From positions 1 to 17,474 of the forward strand of contig JAKSBM010000412.1 in assembly GCA_022361135.1 (NCBI GenBank): DNA of 17,474 nucleotides. The letters are read 5' to 3'. This DNA comes from Desulfobacterales bacterium. GTDB lineage: Bacteria > Desulfobacterota > Desulfobacteria > Desulfobacterales > Desulfobacteraceae. The notes under the pieces were generated by a model. The model was given only the letters and a program-made list of their open reading frames with translations. It was not told the DNA's origin and ran no database searches. Below, piece after piece: positions 1 to 8,669 of this stretch. Every line of letters begins with the position of its first letter. Position 1 is the stretch's first letter. Position numbers and translations under genes: made by a program.

Positions 1-1
1 A

Positions 2-211
2 TACTTCCCGTTGGTGGTGGATTCCGCCTTCATGGTTGAACCCACGGAAACCGAATCCAAGGAAGACATTGACCACTTCATCAATGCGGTCAAAGCCATT
101 GCCAAGGATGCCAGGGAAAATGCGGAAAAACTCCACCAGGCGCCCACGCTCACCAAGGTTCGGCGCATGGATGAAGTTTCCGCGGCAAGGAAGCCATGTC
201 TGAAGGGATAG
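2..211 (+). CDS. gcvPB: Glycine dehydrogenase (decarboxylating) subunit 2, C-terminal end (partial)
   Basis: Only the last 69 codons lie in the window; the reading frame is open from base 2 and the gene starts upstream. The product is the pyridoxal-phosphate subunit of the P-protein of the glycine cleavage system, in its split two-subunit form; it decarboxylates glycine and passes the aminomethyl group to lipoyl-GcvH in the cytoplasm. The visible tail contains YFPLVVDSAFMVEPTETESK, which matches the conserved C-terminal region of the family (FPL..., then EPTETESKE), followed by a helical end. The active-site lysine lies upstream and cannot be checked. The stop codon overlaps the start of lipB by 16 nt, and lipB-lipA make the lipoyl group this complex needs, so the context supports the call. 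Confidence 0.88.
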   Translation, partial: YFPLVVDSAFMVEPTETESKEDIDHFINAVKAIAKDARENAEKLHQAPTLTKVRRMDEVSAARKPCLKG

Positions 212-885
212 CTTTAAGAGAGCGCACCTGCGTGTTCCAGGATCTTGGTATCCTGGAATACCGCAGGACCCTGGAATTACAAGAAGCCACCCGGTCCGCC
301 AAGATTGAAGATCCATCCCAGGCGGACCGGGTCTTTTTTGTCCAGCACCCTTCGGTTTTTACCTTGGGAAAACGGGGCGGGCTGGAGAATCTCATGGTGG
401 ATAAAAAATTCCTGGAGGAAAAGGGAATCCAGACGGTTCAAACCGACCGGGGCGGGAATATCACCTACCACGGACCGGGACAGGCCGTGCTGTATCCGGT
501 GGTGGATCTGGAGCGGGCCCGCATCGGCGTGGCCGATTTCGTGGAAGGGCTTGAAGAGCTCATGATGCGAACCGCCGCTCATTTCGGCATTGAAGCCAAA
601 CGGGATGCAAAAAACCACGGCCTTTGGGTAAAAAATAAAAAGATCGGCAGTGTGGGGCTTTCCATCAAGCATGGAATCTCAATCCATGGACTGGCCCTGA
701 ATTTCACCCTGGATCTCACCCCCTTTACCTGGGCCAATCCCTGTGGTATGTCAGACGTCTCCATGACATCGATCCAGGAGGAATTAAAACAAATGGGCCA
801 TTCAACCGACCCGCTTGACATGGCCGAGGTGACCCATTGTTTTAAAACCCATTTTTGTGAGATTTTTAATTTTAGCTGTAAATAG
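196..885 (+). CDS. lipB: Octanoyl-[acyl carrier protein]:protein N-octanoyltransferase LipB
   Basis: LipB moves octanoate from acyl carrier protein to the lipoyl-domain lysine of target proteins (here most obviously GcvH), the first step of endogenous lipoate assembly. The 229-residue length is normal. The signature RGGNITYHGPGQ lies at residues 85-96, the KKIGSVGL segment supplies the conserved lysine (K149), and the catalytic cysteine is C183 in NPCGM; both members of the Cys/Lys pair are present. The ATG at 196 was chosen because it places the usual short lead before the conserved FQDLGILEY segment and has a GGAA upstream. It overlaps the gcvPB stop by 16 nt, which suggests translational coupling. 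lipA follows 14 nt later. Confidence 0.96.
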   Translation: MSEGIALRERTCVFQDLGILEYRRTLELQEATRSAKIEDPSQADRVFFVQHPSVFTLGKRGGLENLMVDKKFLEEKGIQTVQTDRGGNITYHGPGQAVLYPVVDLERARIGVADFVEGLEELMMRTAAHFGIEAKRDAKNHGLWVKNKKIGSVGLSIKHGISIHGLALNFTLDLTPFTWANPCGMSDVSMTSIQEELKQMGHSTDPLDMAEVTHCFKTHFCEIFNFSCK

Positions 886-899
886 GAAGGAAGGGTTCC

Positions 900-1778
900 A
901 TGTCAGGTTCCTGCAAACCATCCCGAAAGGGTAAGCCCAGTTGGCTTAAAAAGCGACTCCCCCGCGGTGGAGATTACCAGCGGGTCACCCAATTGCTCTC
1001 CTCGGCCCACCTCCACACCGTGTGCCAGGAAGCCAATTGCCCCAATATGTTCGAATGTTTTTCCAAGAACACCTCCACCTTCATGATACTGGGCTCCCAG
1101 TGCACCCGCCATTGCCGGTTCTGCAACGTCACGGCCAATCCACCGGAGATGGTGGATCCCCTTGAACCCAAACGGGTGGCCCAGACCTCATCCGAACTGG
1201 GGCTGAAATATGTGGTGGTCACCTCGGTGACCCGGGATGATTTAAAGGATGGAGGGGCCTCCCATTTTGCTGCGGTGATCCGGGAATTAAAACGGGAAGA
1301 ACAGGATCCACCCGCCAAGGTGGAAGTCTTGATACCCGACTTTCAGGGTGACAAGGATGCCCTGAGAACCGTTGTGGATGCCAAACCCGATGTCATCAAC
1401 CACAATCTGGAAACCGTTGCCTCCCTTTATTCACGGGTTCGGCCCGAGGCCAAATACCAGCGTTCCCTGGATCTGTTGAAACGGGTGAAGGAGATGGACC
1501 CGAAGATGCCGGCCAAGTCCGGTATCATGGTGGGCCTTGGTGAAAGCCGTGATGAACTGGTCCAAACCATGAAGGATCTGTTTGACCACGGTTGCGACAT
1601 CCTCACCATCGGTCAATACCTCCAGCCCACCAAACAGCATTTGGATGTTGAAAAATATTATGAACCCGGGGAATTTGAAGAACTGGAAAAAATCGCCCGG
1701 GAAATCGGATTCAAGCAGGTGGCTGCCGGCCCCTTTGTCCGCAGTTCCTACAATGCCGAAGAACTTTTCAGTTCCTAG
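900..1778 (+). CDS. lipA: Lipoyl synthase LipA (radical SAM)
   Basis: LipA inserts two sulfurs into octanoyl-lysine on the target lipoyl domain, finishing the cofactor begun by LipB. The 292-residue protein has both iron-sulfur sites. The auxiliary cluster, which supplies sulfur, is C42, C47 and C53 (CQEANCPNMFEC) plus the C-terminal RSSY motif at 281-284. The radical SAM cluster is the CxxxCxxC motif C68, C72, C75. The start has a strong Shine-Dalgarno (GGAAGG) just upstream and lies 14 nt after the lipB stop, so the two are surely co-transcribed. The downstream neighbour pyk is convergent, and I see no clear terminator in the 82 nt between them. Confidence 0.97.
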   Translation: MSGSCKPSRKGKPSWLKKRLPRGGDYQRVTQLLSSAHLHTVCQEANCPNMFECFSKNTSTFMILGSQCTRHCRFCNVTANPPEMVDPLEPKRVAQTSSELGLKYVVVTSVTRDDLKDGGASHFAAVIRELKREEQDPPAKVEVLIPDFQGDKDALRTVVDAKPDVINHNLETVASLYSRVRPEAKYQRSLDLLKRVKEMDPKMPAKSGIMVGLGESRDELVQTMKDLFDHGCDILTIGQYLQPTKQHLDVEKYYEPGEFEELEKIAREIGFKQVAAGPFVRSSYNAEELFSS

Positions 1779-1860
1779 GCCCCCGGTCACGCGCCTTGAA
1801 TGCCATAAAAAATAATAGACTCTATTTGAACGGCATAAATTCCACTGCAAGCCTTAATAC

Positions 1861-3288
1861 TCAACTGGCCCGGTGATTTTCATCGTCGGCTTTTAATTTT
1901 CCTGCCGGGGCGATTTCAATGTATGAAGCGCCCTGGGCAGGACCAAAACTCCCTGCCAGGATGATGATCAAATCGTCCTCTTTAAATTCCTTTTCATCCA
2001 CCAGACGCGCCACCGCTTTTTTCAACGGACATCGTCCGTCCTCCAGCTGTTCCACGAAATCCGGATTTACCCCATAGGAGAGGGAGAGTTCCCTCACCCC
2101 CCGGGGTTCATAGACCTGGGCGTGGATGACATTGTCCCCGCGATAGGCTGCCAGGGCACGGATCGCCCTGCCCGTCACCGTATCCGCCACAATGCCCCGG
2201 GTCTGCAGCCGCAAACCGGCCTTGACCGCCGCCTTGGCCAGGTAAGCCGTCACCCGGTCTTCCTTGGTGTAGGGCACCTCATTGAAGGTGGAGCGCTTTT
2301 CCTCCACATCCTGTGCAATGGCTGCCATGGTCCGCACCGCCTCTTCGGGATATTTTCCATTGGCGGTTTCGCCGGACAACATCACCGCATCCACATGGTC
2401 GAGGCAGGCATTGGCCACGTCGGAAACCTCTGCCCGGGTGGGCCTGGGGGAGTTGATCATGGAATGGAGCATTTGGGTGGCCACGATGACGGGCCGACGT
2501 TTTACAATGCAAGTACGAATGATTTCCTTTTGGATCATGGGAATCTGTTCCGTTGGAATTTCCACGGCCAGATCCCCACGGGCAATCATGATGCCGTAGG
2601 CATGCTCCAGGATTTCATCCAGATTTTTAACCCCTTCGGAATTTTCTATCTTGGCGATGATTTTTATGGCCGATTTCTTCCGATCGAGAATTTTTTGTAC
2701 TTCGATGACATCGGTCTTGCTGCGGACGAATGAATGGGCAATGAAATCCAGATCATGGTCCGCAGCAAATTCAATGAAGCCCATGTCCTTTTCGCTGAGG
2801 GCGGGCAACTTCACATGGACCGAAGGGATGTTGACACTTTTTTTCCCCTCAATGGTGCCGTCGTTTTCCACATGACAGATTAAACTCTCCCCTTCCTTTT
2901 TCACCACGGTCAAAGCAATGCAGCCGTCGTCGATGAGGATGGAACTGCCCACGGGCACATCCTCTGCAAAGTGGGGATAGGAGACACAAATGGTTTCGGC
3001 CAGGGAGATTTCTTTGGGCGCGCCCTTGATCCGAACATAATCTCCATGGGCAACCGTCAATGGACGATCGGTATGGCATGTTCGAATTTCCGGCCCCTTG
3101 GTATCAAGTAGGATGCCGATCTTGGGCGACACCCCGCGGATATTATTGATCACCTCAAGGGCCTGGTCGTGGGAAAGGTGGGCCGTGTTAAGCCGGGCGA
3201 CATTCATCCCGGCTTTATAAAGACGTGTTATGAAGTCAACGGATGCCTCACGGCTGGAAATGGTGGCCACGATTTTGGTTTTGCGCAT
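1861..3288 (-). CDS. pyk: Pyruvate kinase
   Basis: Pyruvate kinase transfers phosphate from phosphoenolpyruvate to ADP, the last step of glycolysis. The 475-residue protein shows the family signatures: LDTKGPEIR (61-69), LPALSEKD (161-168), the catalytic lysine and metal ligand in AKIENSEG (K213, E215), ARGDL (D239), and the PTRAEVSDVANA and AVMLSGETA segments, followed by the C-terminal domain. It belongs to the variant that starts KIVATISSRE and has RLNTAH instead of the usual RLNFSHG, a pattern I associate with Bacteroidetes and some Desulfobacterota. E67 corresponds to the glutamate (117 in rabbit muscle) linked to potassium dependence. The start codon is fixed by a near-perfect Shine-Dalgarno. 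The first 41 nt overlap the 3' end of holA. Confidence 0.96.
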   Translation of the reverse strand: MRKTKIVATISSREASVDFITRLYKAGMNVARLNTAHLSHDQALEVINNIRGVSPKIGILLDTKGPEIRTCHTDRPLTVAHGDYVRIKGAPKEISLAETICVSYPHFAEDVPVGSSILIDDGCIALTVVKKEGESLICHVENDGTIEGKKSVNIPSVHVKLPALSEKDMGFIEFAADHDLDFIAHSFVRSKTDVIEVQKILDRKKSAIKIIAKIENSEGVKNLDEILEHAYGIMIARGDLAVEIPTEQIPMIQKEIIRTCIVKRRPVIVATQMLHSMINSPRPTRAEVSDVANACLDHVDAVMLSGETANGKYPEEAVRTMAAIAQDVEEKRSTFNEVPYTKEDRVTAYLAKAAVKAGLRLQTRGIVADTVTGRAIRALAAYRGDNVIHAQVYEPRGVRELSLSYGVNPDFVEQLEDGRCPLKKAVARLVDEKEFKEDDLIIILAGSFGPAQGASYIEIAPAGKLKADDENHRAS

Positions 3289-4525
3289 TTGATCCTCCTT
3301 GGGAACAAAGGGTCATGACAAAGTTTTCAATGCCGATGACCGGGTCAAGTGAGGAGGACTTCAATGCATGGTCAAGATCGCATATGGCCATCAAAGCATG
3401 GCGAAGTTCTTTCAGGGAAAATTTTTCTGACTTTAGAAGCACTTGAAATACAGGGTACGGACTTTTGGGGTTGGGTGCAAGCAAAAGATCCGAGGCAGGA
3501 GGCTTTTTACCCTTGCCTTCCGGGCTTTCCAGCAGGGCATCCCGTTCCTTTTCCATTTCCTTTTGCTCCTTGTCCTGGGAAAGGATGCGGGGAAAGATCT
3601 GTTGCTTAAACGTGTTGAAATTCATTCCGGCCATGCGGAACCCATTGAGTTCACGGGCCAGCCCCCGGGTAAAGGATTTGGCCAAAAGCAGTTTCCGAAC
3701 CTGATTTTCCAAAGCCTTAAGAATCTGCAACGGATGAAACCCTTCCCCCAAAAGGGAGGAGAGGAAAAACATGGATTGACCGATGTCCCGGTCCATGACG
3801 GCATTGGTCAGGCTGAATATGGGATCCTTCTTATCCCGCTTGATCACCGCCTTGACGGCATTGCGATCAATGACGGGATTCTGGCCGGCATAGGCTGCCA
3901 ATTTTTCCAGGTTTCCCACGAGAAGATCCGGGTTAAATCCCATGAGTTCAATGAGCAGATGGAAGGCATTGGGATCGATTTTCTTCCCCGTGCCGGCCAG
4001 GGATTTTTTACAGATGGCCTGGAGCACGGCCTGCTGTTCATCCAGATCTGCCTTGCGGCTTCCCTGTGATACGGTGCAATCAATGACAAGGCCGTTTTTA
4101 TCGATGGCCTTGAAAATCTTTTTTCTCCGGTCCAATCCCTTGCTGGTGAAAATCAGGCAATGGCCCTGGGGCAATCCTTTACCCAGATGATCCGAAAGAA
4201 GATCCAAATCCTTCTGGGTATAATTGATTTCCCCCTGGCTGCTGCTGTTGCTGAACAGGGGGGCATTTTTTACCAGGATGAGTTTTCGGGCCATGAGGAA
4301 GGAAAACGTGGTGGCCTGCTCCATGATATCCCCCATGGGAACCGATGCCCCATCAACGGATTCCATGGCAAAGGCGGGATCTTCCCCCTTGAGAAAGGCG
4401 GGCTGGATTCCCTCCAGAACCTCCTTGACCAAAACCCCTTCCCCGGATACCAGAATAAATTGGGGAAACCCATCCCCGACCTTACCCAGCCAGCCTTGAA
4501 ATTCCTTATGTTTAAGAACGGTCAT
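3248..4525 (-). CDS. holA: DNA polymerase III subunit delta (clamp loader)
   Basis: HolA is the clamp-opening wrench of the replicative clamp loader. The 425-residue protein shows the family's layout: an N-terminal AAA+-like fold without a P-loop (ILVSGEG at 24-30, LVKEVLEGI, then MARKLILVKNAP at 78-89), a central segment with FNPDLLVGNLEKLAAYAG (197-214), DPIFSLTNAVMDRD (234-247), and the C-terminal collar with LLGEGFHPLQILKALENQVRKLLLAK. At 425 residues it is longer than the roughly 340 usual in the family. A charged insertion at about 311-356 (rich in Lys, Glu and Pro) and a C-terminal extension of about 17 residues account for the difference. The ATG has AGGAAAAG upstream and overlaps the lgt stop by 14 nt; the end overlaps pyk by 41 nt. 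Sequence conservation in this family is low, so the call rests on overall layout. Confidence 0.85.
   Translation of the reverse strand: MTVLKHKEFQGWLGKVGDGFPQFILVSGEGVLVKEVLEGIQPAFLKGEDPAFAMESVDGASVPMGDIMEQATTFSFLMARKLILVKNAPLFSNSSSQGEINYTQKDLDLLSDHLGKGLPQGHCLIFTSKGLDRRKKIFKAIDKNGLVIDCTVSQGSRKADLDEQQAVLQAICKKSLAGTGKKIDPNAFHLLIELMGFNPDLLVGNLEKLAAYAGQNPVIDRNAVKAVIKRDKKDPIFSLTNAVMDRDIGQSMFFLSSLLGEGFHPLQILKALENQVRKLLLAKSFTRGLARELNGFRMAGMNFNTFKQQIFPRILSQDKEQKEMEKERDALLESPEGKGKKPPASDLLLAPNPKSPYPVFQVLLKSEKFSLKELRHALMAICDLDHALKSSSLDPVIGIENFVMTLCSQGGSNAQNQNRGHHFQP
3293..3300 (-). promoter_or_regulatory. Ribosome binding site of pyk inside holA
   Basis: The minus-strand octamer AAGGAGGA lies 4 nt before the pyk ATG and fixes that start. 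It is inside the holA reading frame, where it is read as part of the Gln-Gly-Gly-Ser stretch near the HolA C-terminus. Ribosomes finishing holA would pass over this site, so translational coupling or interference between the two genes is possible. Confidence 0.85.
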
Positions 4526-5282
4526 GGCTTTTCCTGTAAAGACGAATCATAACAACCAACGCCAGGCCGGAAACCACCAGGCCGATTCCCTGGGACAGGC
4601 TGATGAAATCAAAGAAAAAATCACCCCGGAAATCACCCCGGAAAAATTCAATGATGGACCGGAACAGGGAATAAAGCATGACATAGGAGAGGAACACCAT
4701 TCCACCGAACCGCTTTCTTCGCTGGAGCCAAACCAGAATGAGAAAGAGAATAAAATTGGAAACCACCATGTAAAGCTGGGTGGGGTGAAGGGCCACATTG
4801 AGGGGGGCCAGACTGTCCGGGTTGGTAAAGGTCACGGCAATGGGAAGCTCGCAGGATTTGCCAAAACAACATCCGGCAAAAAAACAACCCAGCCGACCAA
4901 TGGAATGGCCCAGGGCAATGCCCGGGGCAATGATATCCCCCACCTTGAAAACCGGCAGTCCCCTTCTGTGCAGATAAACCAGGGCACTCAGGGTGGCGCC
5001 AATGAACCCGCCGAAAAAAACCAATCCCCCTTCCCATATTTTGAATATATCCATGGGGGCTGGGGTAAAGGCCTTAAAATTCACCAATACATAGAGAAGC
5101 CGGGCACCCACAATGGCAGAGACCAGAATCAGAAAAAAAAGATCGGAAATATCTTCGGACTTAATGTCGTAAAAGGAGGCGTTCCGTTTGGAAAACCAGA
5201 CTGCGGTAATGAAGCCCAATGCCAGGAATAGTCCGTAGCTGTAGAGGGTCACGGGACCGAGTTGAAGTAGAATGGGGTGCAT
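4512..5282 (-). CDS. lgt: Prolipoprotein diacylglyceryl transferase Lgt, GCC-type variant
   Basis: Lgt transfers diacylglycerol from phosphatidylglycerol to the lipobox cysteine of prolipoproteins, in the inner membrane. The 256-residue protein has about seven hydrophobic segments, the N-terminal HPI...YSYG pattern, the signature GRLGCFFAGCCFG (129-141), HPTQLY (about 166-171) and the FRSIIEFFRGD motif carrying R208 and E212, which match E. coli R239 and E243. R130 matches E. coli R143. At the positions of E. coli H103, N146 and E151 it instead has F90, C133 and C138; this pattern (GGLVF-F/Y-GG with GCC-F/Y-G) marks a recognised subfamily in Desulfobacterota and Bacteroidetes. The gene sits 18 nt after lspA, which encodes the next enzyme in the same pathway. 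A perfect 12-bp tandem repeat at 4619-4642 encodes FRGD twice. Confidence 0.94.
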   Translation of the reverse strand: MHPILLQLGPVTLYSYGLFLALGFITAVWFSKRNASFYDIKSEDISDLFFLILVSAIVGARLLYVLVNFKAFTPAPMDIFKIWEGGLVFFGGFIGATLSALVYLHRRGLPVFKVGDIIAPGIALGHSIGRLGCFFAGCCFGKSCELPIAVTFTNPDSLAPLNVALHPTQLYMVVSNFILFLILVWLQRRKRFGGMVFLSYVMLYSLFRSIIEFFRGDFRGDFFFDFISLSQGIGLVVSGLALVVMIRLYRKSHDRS

Positions 5283-5300
5283 AAAATGCCTTATCAGTGC

Positions 5301-5789
5301 CTAGAGGTCCGGCACCTTATTGAAAACCATGTGATAAATCAAGATGGCCATTCCCACACAGATTGCAGAATCGGCAATGTTAAAGGAGGGCCAATGGGCA
5401 ACGCCGATGTAGAAATCAAGGAAATCAACCACTTTGCCGTAGGCAAAGCGATCGATGAGATTACCCACGGCGCCGCCAAAAACCAGGGCAAGTCCGTAGG
5501 AGAGAAATCGATATTCCCTGGCGGTCCGATGGTAAAACCAGACCAGAAAGAGGGTCACCAGTGTGGAAAGAAAAAGAAATACAAATTGTCTGACGCCGGC
5601 GGATTGTTGTGCGAAAAAGCCAAAGGCCCCCCCGGGATTCAACACGTGATTGATGTTGAAAAACCCGGGGATGACCTCAATGTGATCATACAGGGCAATG
5701 TTTCGCGTAATCCAGAATTTGGTCACCTGGTCGACAAGGCAGACAACCCCGCCGACCAGAATGAGACGTATCCATTCCCGTGAGATCAA
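5301..5789 (-). CDS. lspA: Lipoprotein signal peptidase (signal peptidase II)
   Basis: LspA is an inner-membrane aspartyl protease that removes the signal peptide from diacylglyceryl-prolipoproteins after Lgt has acted. The 162-residue protein has four hydrophobic segments and the conserved blocks DQVTK (20-24), LNPGGAFG (50-57), GNLIDR (109-114), VVDF with catalytic D122, and FNIAD with catalytic D140. The reading starts at a TTG codon: no ATG or GTG lies at a suitable position, and AGGA stands 8 nt upstream, immediately overlapping the ileS stop codon. The 10-nt gap to ileS and the 18-nt gap to lgt indicate one operon; an ileS-lspA pairing is common in bacteria. Confidence 0.96.
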   Translation of the reverse strand: MISREWIRLILVGGVVCLVDQVTKFWITRNIALYDHIEVIPGFFNINHVLNPGGAFGFFAQQSAGVRQFVFLFLSTLVTLFLVWFYHRTAREYRFLSYGLALVFGGAVGNLIDRFAYGKVVDFLDFYIGVAHWPSFNIADSAICVGMAILIYHMVFNKVPDL

Positions 5790-5799
5790 GGCAACCGTC

Positions 5800-8595
5800 C
5801 TAGAGGATCTCTTTCAGGGCGGCAGCGCAGCGGTCACAGGCAGTGGGATGTTCCCCGTCGTCCCCAATGGTGTCGGAGAAACGCCAGCAGCGTTCGCACT
5901 TTTCACCCTGGGCTTTGGAAACCTTGACCTTCAAGCCCTCGATTTCCTTGCCTTCATAGACCTCTCCATCCAGGCTGTCCACCAGGCTGGCCACGGATAC
6001 GATGAAAATATCGTTGAGGGCCATGGGCAGATTTTCAACGTCGGTTTTCAGCTCTGAATCGGGAATCAGAATCTCAACCGCTGCATCCAGGCCGTGCCCG
6101 ATGAGTTTTTCCTTACGGGCGGCTTCACATGCCTTGGAGACTTCGGCCCTCAGTTCCAGGATCCGGTCCCACTTGGCAGCCAGGGCATCGTTCTTCCAAT
6201 CGCCGTTGAGCTGAACCATTTCTTCCATGTGAACGCTTTCCTTGGCTTCACCGTTCCGGGGCAGGAACTGGTAAATTTCTTCGGCGGTGAAGGGAAGGAT
6301 GGGGGCCATGATTTTCACCAGGGCATCCATGATGTGGGCCATGACGGTCTGGGCATCTCTACGCTCCCGGCTTTCCGCCGGAGAAGTGTAAAGACGATCC
6401 TTGATGATATCCAGGTAGAAGGCGGAAAGGTCCACAACGCAGAAGTTATGCAGGGCATGGTAAATGGTGTGGAATTCCAAGTTATCATATGCCTTGAGGC
6501 ATCTTTCAACCACATGGTGAAGTTTATGGAGAATCACCTGATCCAGTTCAGCCATTTCGGAAACCGGACGGGCATCCCGGGCCAGATCAAAATCGGAGAA
6601 GTTGCCCAGCATGAAACGGCAGGTGTTCCGAATTCTCCGGTAGGCGTCGGACAATTGCTTGATGATATTGTTGGAGATGGACACATCGCCGCGGTAATCG
6701 GCGGAGGCGGCCCAGAGGCGCAGAACATCTGCACCGTATTGTTTGATGACAGACTCGGGTGCCACAACATTGCCCACGGACTTGGACATTTTATGCCCCT
6801 TTTCATCCACGACAAAACCGTGGGTGAGAACGGCTTTATAGGGCGCCTTGGCAGTCCGGCCCACGGCGGTGAGCAGGGATGAATGGAACCATCCACGATG
6901 CTGGTCAGAACCTTCCAGGTAAAGGTCTGCCGGTCTTTCAAGTCCTTCGGTTTCATCCAGAACCGCAGCATGGGAAACACCGGAATCAAACCATACGTCC
7001 AGGATATTGCTGTCCTTGGTGAATTCGGTGCAACCGCATTTACAGGTGGCGCCTTCGGGCATGAGGAACTTGGCGTCCTTTTCAAACCAGATATCCGAAG
7101 AGTGTTCGGTGAACAGGGCATGGATCTTGTCCACGGATTCCCGGGTCACATAGACTTCCTTGCAATCGTTGCAATGGAAAACCGGGATGGGTACACCCCA
7201 GGAACGCTGGCGGGAAAGACACCAGTCCGGACGGTTTTCAATCATGGAGTAGATCCGTTCCCGTCCCCAGGAGGGAATCCACTGGACATTGTTGATCTCT
7301 TCCAGACTCTTTTTCCGCAGTCCTTCCTTATCCATGGAGATGAACCACTGGGGGGTGGCCCGGAAGATAACCGGTTTTTTACATCTCCAACAATGGGGAT
7401 AGGAATGGGAAATTTCTTCTTTTTTCAGCAATGCACCCTTGGCGTCCAGGGCGGCATTGATATTGTCATTGGCCTTGAAGATAAACTGGCCGCCGAATTC
7501 TTCAACATCCTTGGAAAAGACACCGTTGTTTTCAACGGGGGAATAGCAGTCCAGCCCGTATCTTTTACCTGCGATGTGGTCATCCGCACCATGGCCGGGG
7601 GCGGTGTGAACACAACCGGTACCGGCTTCCAGGGTGACGTGGTCGCCCAGGATGATCAGGGATTCCCTTTCATACAGGGGATGGGTGCATGTTTTCTTTT
7701 CCAGGTCGGTGGAGGCAATGTCGGACAGGATTTCATATCCTTGGATGCCCAGTTGTTCCATGACCGTTTCCACCATGTCCTTGGCCATGATGAGGATCCC
7801 GTGTCCGGGAACCTTGACGCTTGCATATACAAATGAAGGATGGAGGCAAATCCCCAGGTTGGCGGGGATGGTCCAGGGAGTGGTGGTCCAGATCACAACG
7901 GAAACCTGCTCTGTGGCGGCTTCGGGAATCAGATCGGACACATCGTCCTTCATGGGAAATTTAACAAAGATGGAGGGGGAGGAATGATCGTGGTATTCGA
8001 TTTCGGCCTCGGCCAGGGCGGTCTGGCAGTTGCAGCACCAATAGATGGGCTTTTTACCCAGGAACATGTCGCCGGACAGGGCAAACTCACCACACTCCTT
8101 GGCAATGCGGGCTTCATAGGGGTAGTTCATGGTCAGGTAGGGTTTTTCCCAATCCCCGAATACGCCGAACCGTTTGAATTCATCCCGCTGGATATTTACA
8201 AAATTTTCCGCATAGGAACGACACTCCCGGCGAACCTGTACCGGGGTCATTTCCCGTTTCTTTTTGCCCAGTTTCTTGTCCACATTGTGTTCAATGGGCA
8301 GCCCGTGGCAATCCCAACCCGGGACGTAGGGCGCATTGAAACCGGACATCTGGCGGGAACGGATAATAATGTCTTTGAGAATCTTGTTGATGGCATGGCC
8401 CATGTGGAGGTGGCCGTTGGCATAGGGAGGGCCATCATGGAGGATGAAAAGGGGTTTCCCCTTGGAGTTTTCCCGAAGCTTCTGGTAAATCTTCTTTTCT
8501 TCCCACTCTTTGAGTTGCTGGGGTTCTCTCTGGGGCAGATTGGCCTTCATGGCAAATTTTGTTGAAGGCAGGTTTAGTGTTTTTTTATAGTCCAT
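5800..8595 (-). CDS. ileS: Isoleucyl-tRNA synthetase
   Basis: IleS charges tRNA-Ile in the cytoplasm. The 931-residue class I synthetase has the HIGH motif as HMGH (residues 64-67, in [10 protein letters not shown]), the [10 protein letters not shown] block, a CP1 editing domain in the middle ([12 protein letters not shown] and the [15 protein letters not shown] segment), the KMSKS loop at 602-606, the tRNA anticodon-binding helical domain, and a C-terminal zinc-binding module with C900, C903, C920 and C923. This architecture is the usual bacterial form with the zinc tail. The ATG has an excellent Shine-Dalgarno (GGAGGAAGA directly before it). It is the first gene of the ileS-lspA-lgt-holA-pyk run and is divergent from recJ. 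Confidence 0.98.
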   Translation of the reverse strand: MDYKKTLNLPSTKFAMKANLPQREPQQLKEWEEKKIYQKLRENSKGKPLFILHDGPPYANGHLHMGHAINKILKDIIIRSRQMSGFNAPYVPGWDCHGLPIEHNVDKKLGKKKREMTPVQVRRECRSYAENFVNIQRDEFKRFGVFGDWEKPYLTMNYPYEARIAKECGEFALSGDMFLGKKPIYWCCNCQTALAEAEIEYHDHSSPSIFVKFPMKDDVSDLIPEAATEQVSVVIWTTTPWTIPANLGICLHPSFVYASVKVPGHGILIMAKDMVETVMEQLGIQGYEILSDIASTDLEKKTCTHPLYERESLIILGDHVTLEAGTGCVHTAPGHGADDHIAGKRYGLDCYSPVENNGVFSKDVEEFGGQFIFKANDNINAALDAKGALLKKEEISHSYPHCWRCKKPVIFRATPQWFISMDKEGLRKKSLEEINNVQWIPSWGRERIYSMIENRPDWCLSRQRSWGVPIPVFHCNDCKEVYVTRESVDKIHALFTEHSSDIWFEKDAKFLMPEGATCKCGCTEFTKDSNILDVWFDSGVSHAAVLDETEGLERPADLYLEGSDQHRGWFHSSLLTAVGRTAKAPYKAVLTHGFVVDEKGHKMSKSVGNVVAPESVIKQYGADVLRLWAASADYRGDVSISNNIIKQLSDAYRRIRNTCRFMLGNFSDFDLARDARPVSEMAELDQVILHKLHHVVERCLKAYDNLEFHTIYHALHNFCVVDLSAFYLDIIKDRLYTSPAESRERRDAQTVMAHIMDALVKIMAPILPFTAEEIYQFLPRNGEAKESVHMEEMVQLNGDWKNDALAAKWDRILELRAEVSKACEAARKEKLIGHGLDAAVEILIPDSELKTDVENLPMALNDIFIVSVASLVDSLDGEVYEGKEIEGLKVKVSKAQGEKCERCWRFSDTIGDDGEHPTACDRCAAALKEIL

Positions 8596-8640
8596 TCTTC
8601 CTCCGAAACAGGATTGGTTATCAACATTATTAAACTTTTC

Positions 8641-8669
8641 TTTCTAAATCCTATGGCCGTGAAAGTCAA
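8641..8669 (-). promoter_or_regulatory. Predicted sigma70 promoter of the ileS operon
   Basis: On the minus strand TTGACT (8664-8669) is followed after exactly 17 nt by TAGAAA (8641-8646). The -35 matches consensus at 5 of 6 positions, the -10 at 4 of 6. A transcript would start near 8634, giving a leader of about 40 nt with the strong ileS ribosome binding site. The -35 forms one arm of the palindrome at 8662-8680. Confidence 0.5.

Noticed and set aside
1779..1860. Possible terminator between convergent lipA and pyk
   Set aside because: Only a TGCC/GGCA pairing with a loop of over 20 nt and no T-run; I see no convincing hairpin on either strand.
2122..2733. A 203-residue + strand frame opposite pyk
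   Set aside because: The pyk frame carries all catalytic motifs; this one has no recognisable domain and a composition typical of antisense reading.
4619..4642. Perfect 12-bp tandem repeat in lgt encoding FRGD twice
   Set aside because: Two copies only, in frame, and the RGDxRG pattern is close to the normal Lgt motif in this place, so it is not good evidence for a special element.
4524..5231. A 235-residue + strand frame opposite lgt, very rich in Gly, Asn and Lys
   Set aside because: This composition is what results from reading a hydrophobic membrane protein gene backwards; lgt is clear on the minus strand.
6094..7836. Long open frames (262 and 317 residues) on the + strand opposite ileS
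   Set aside because: They are complementary-frame shadows of ileS, have no ribosome binding sites, and break where ileS codon bias changes.
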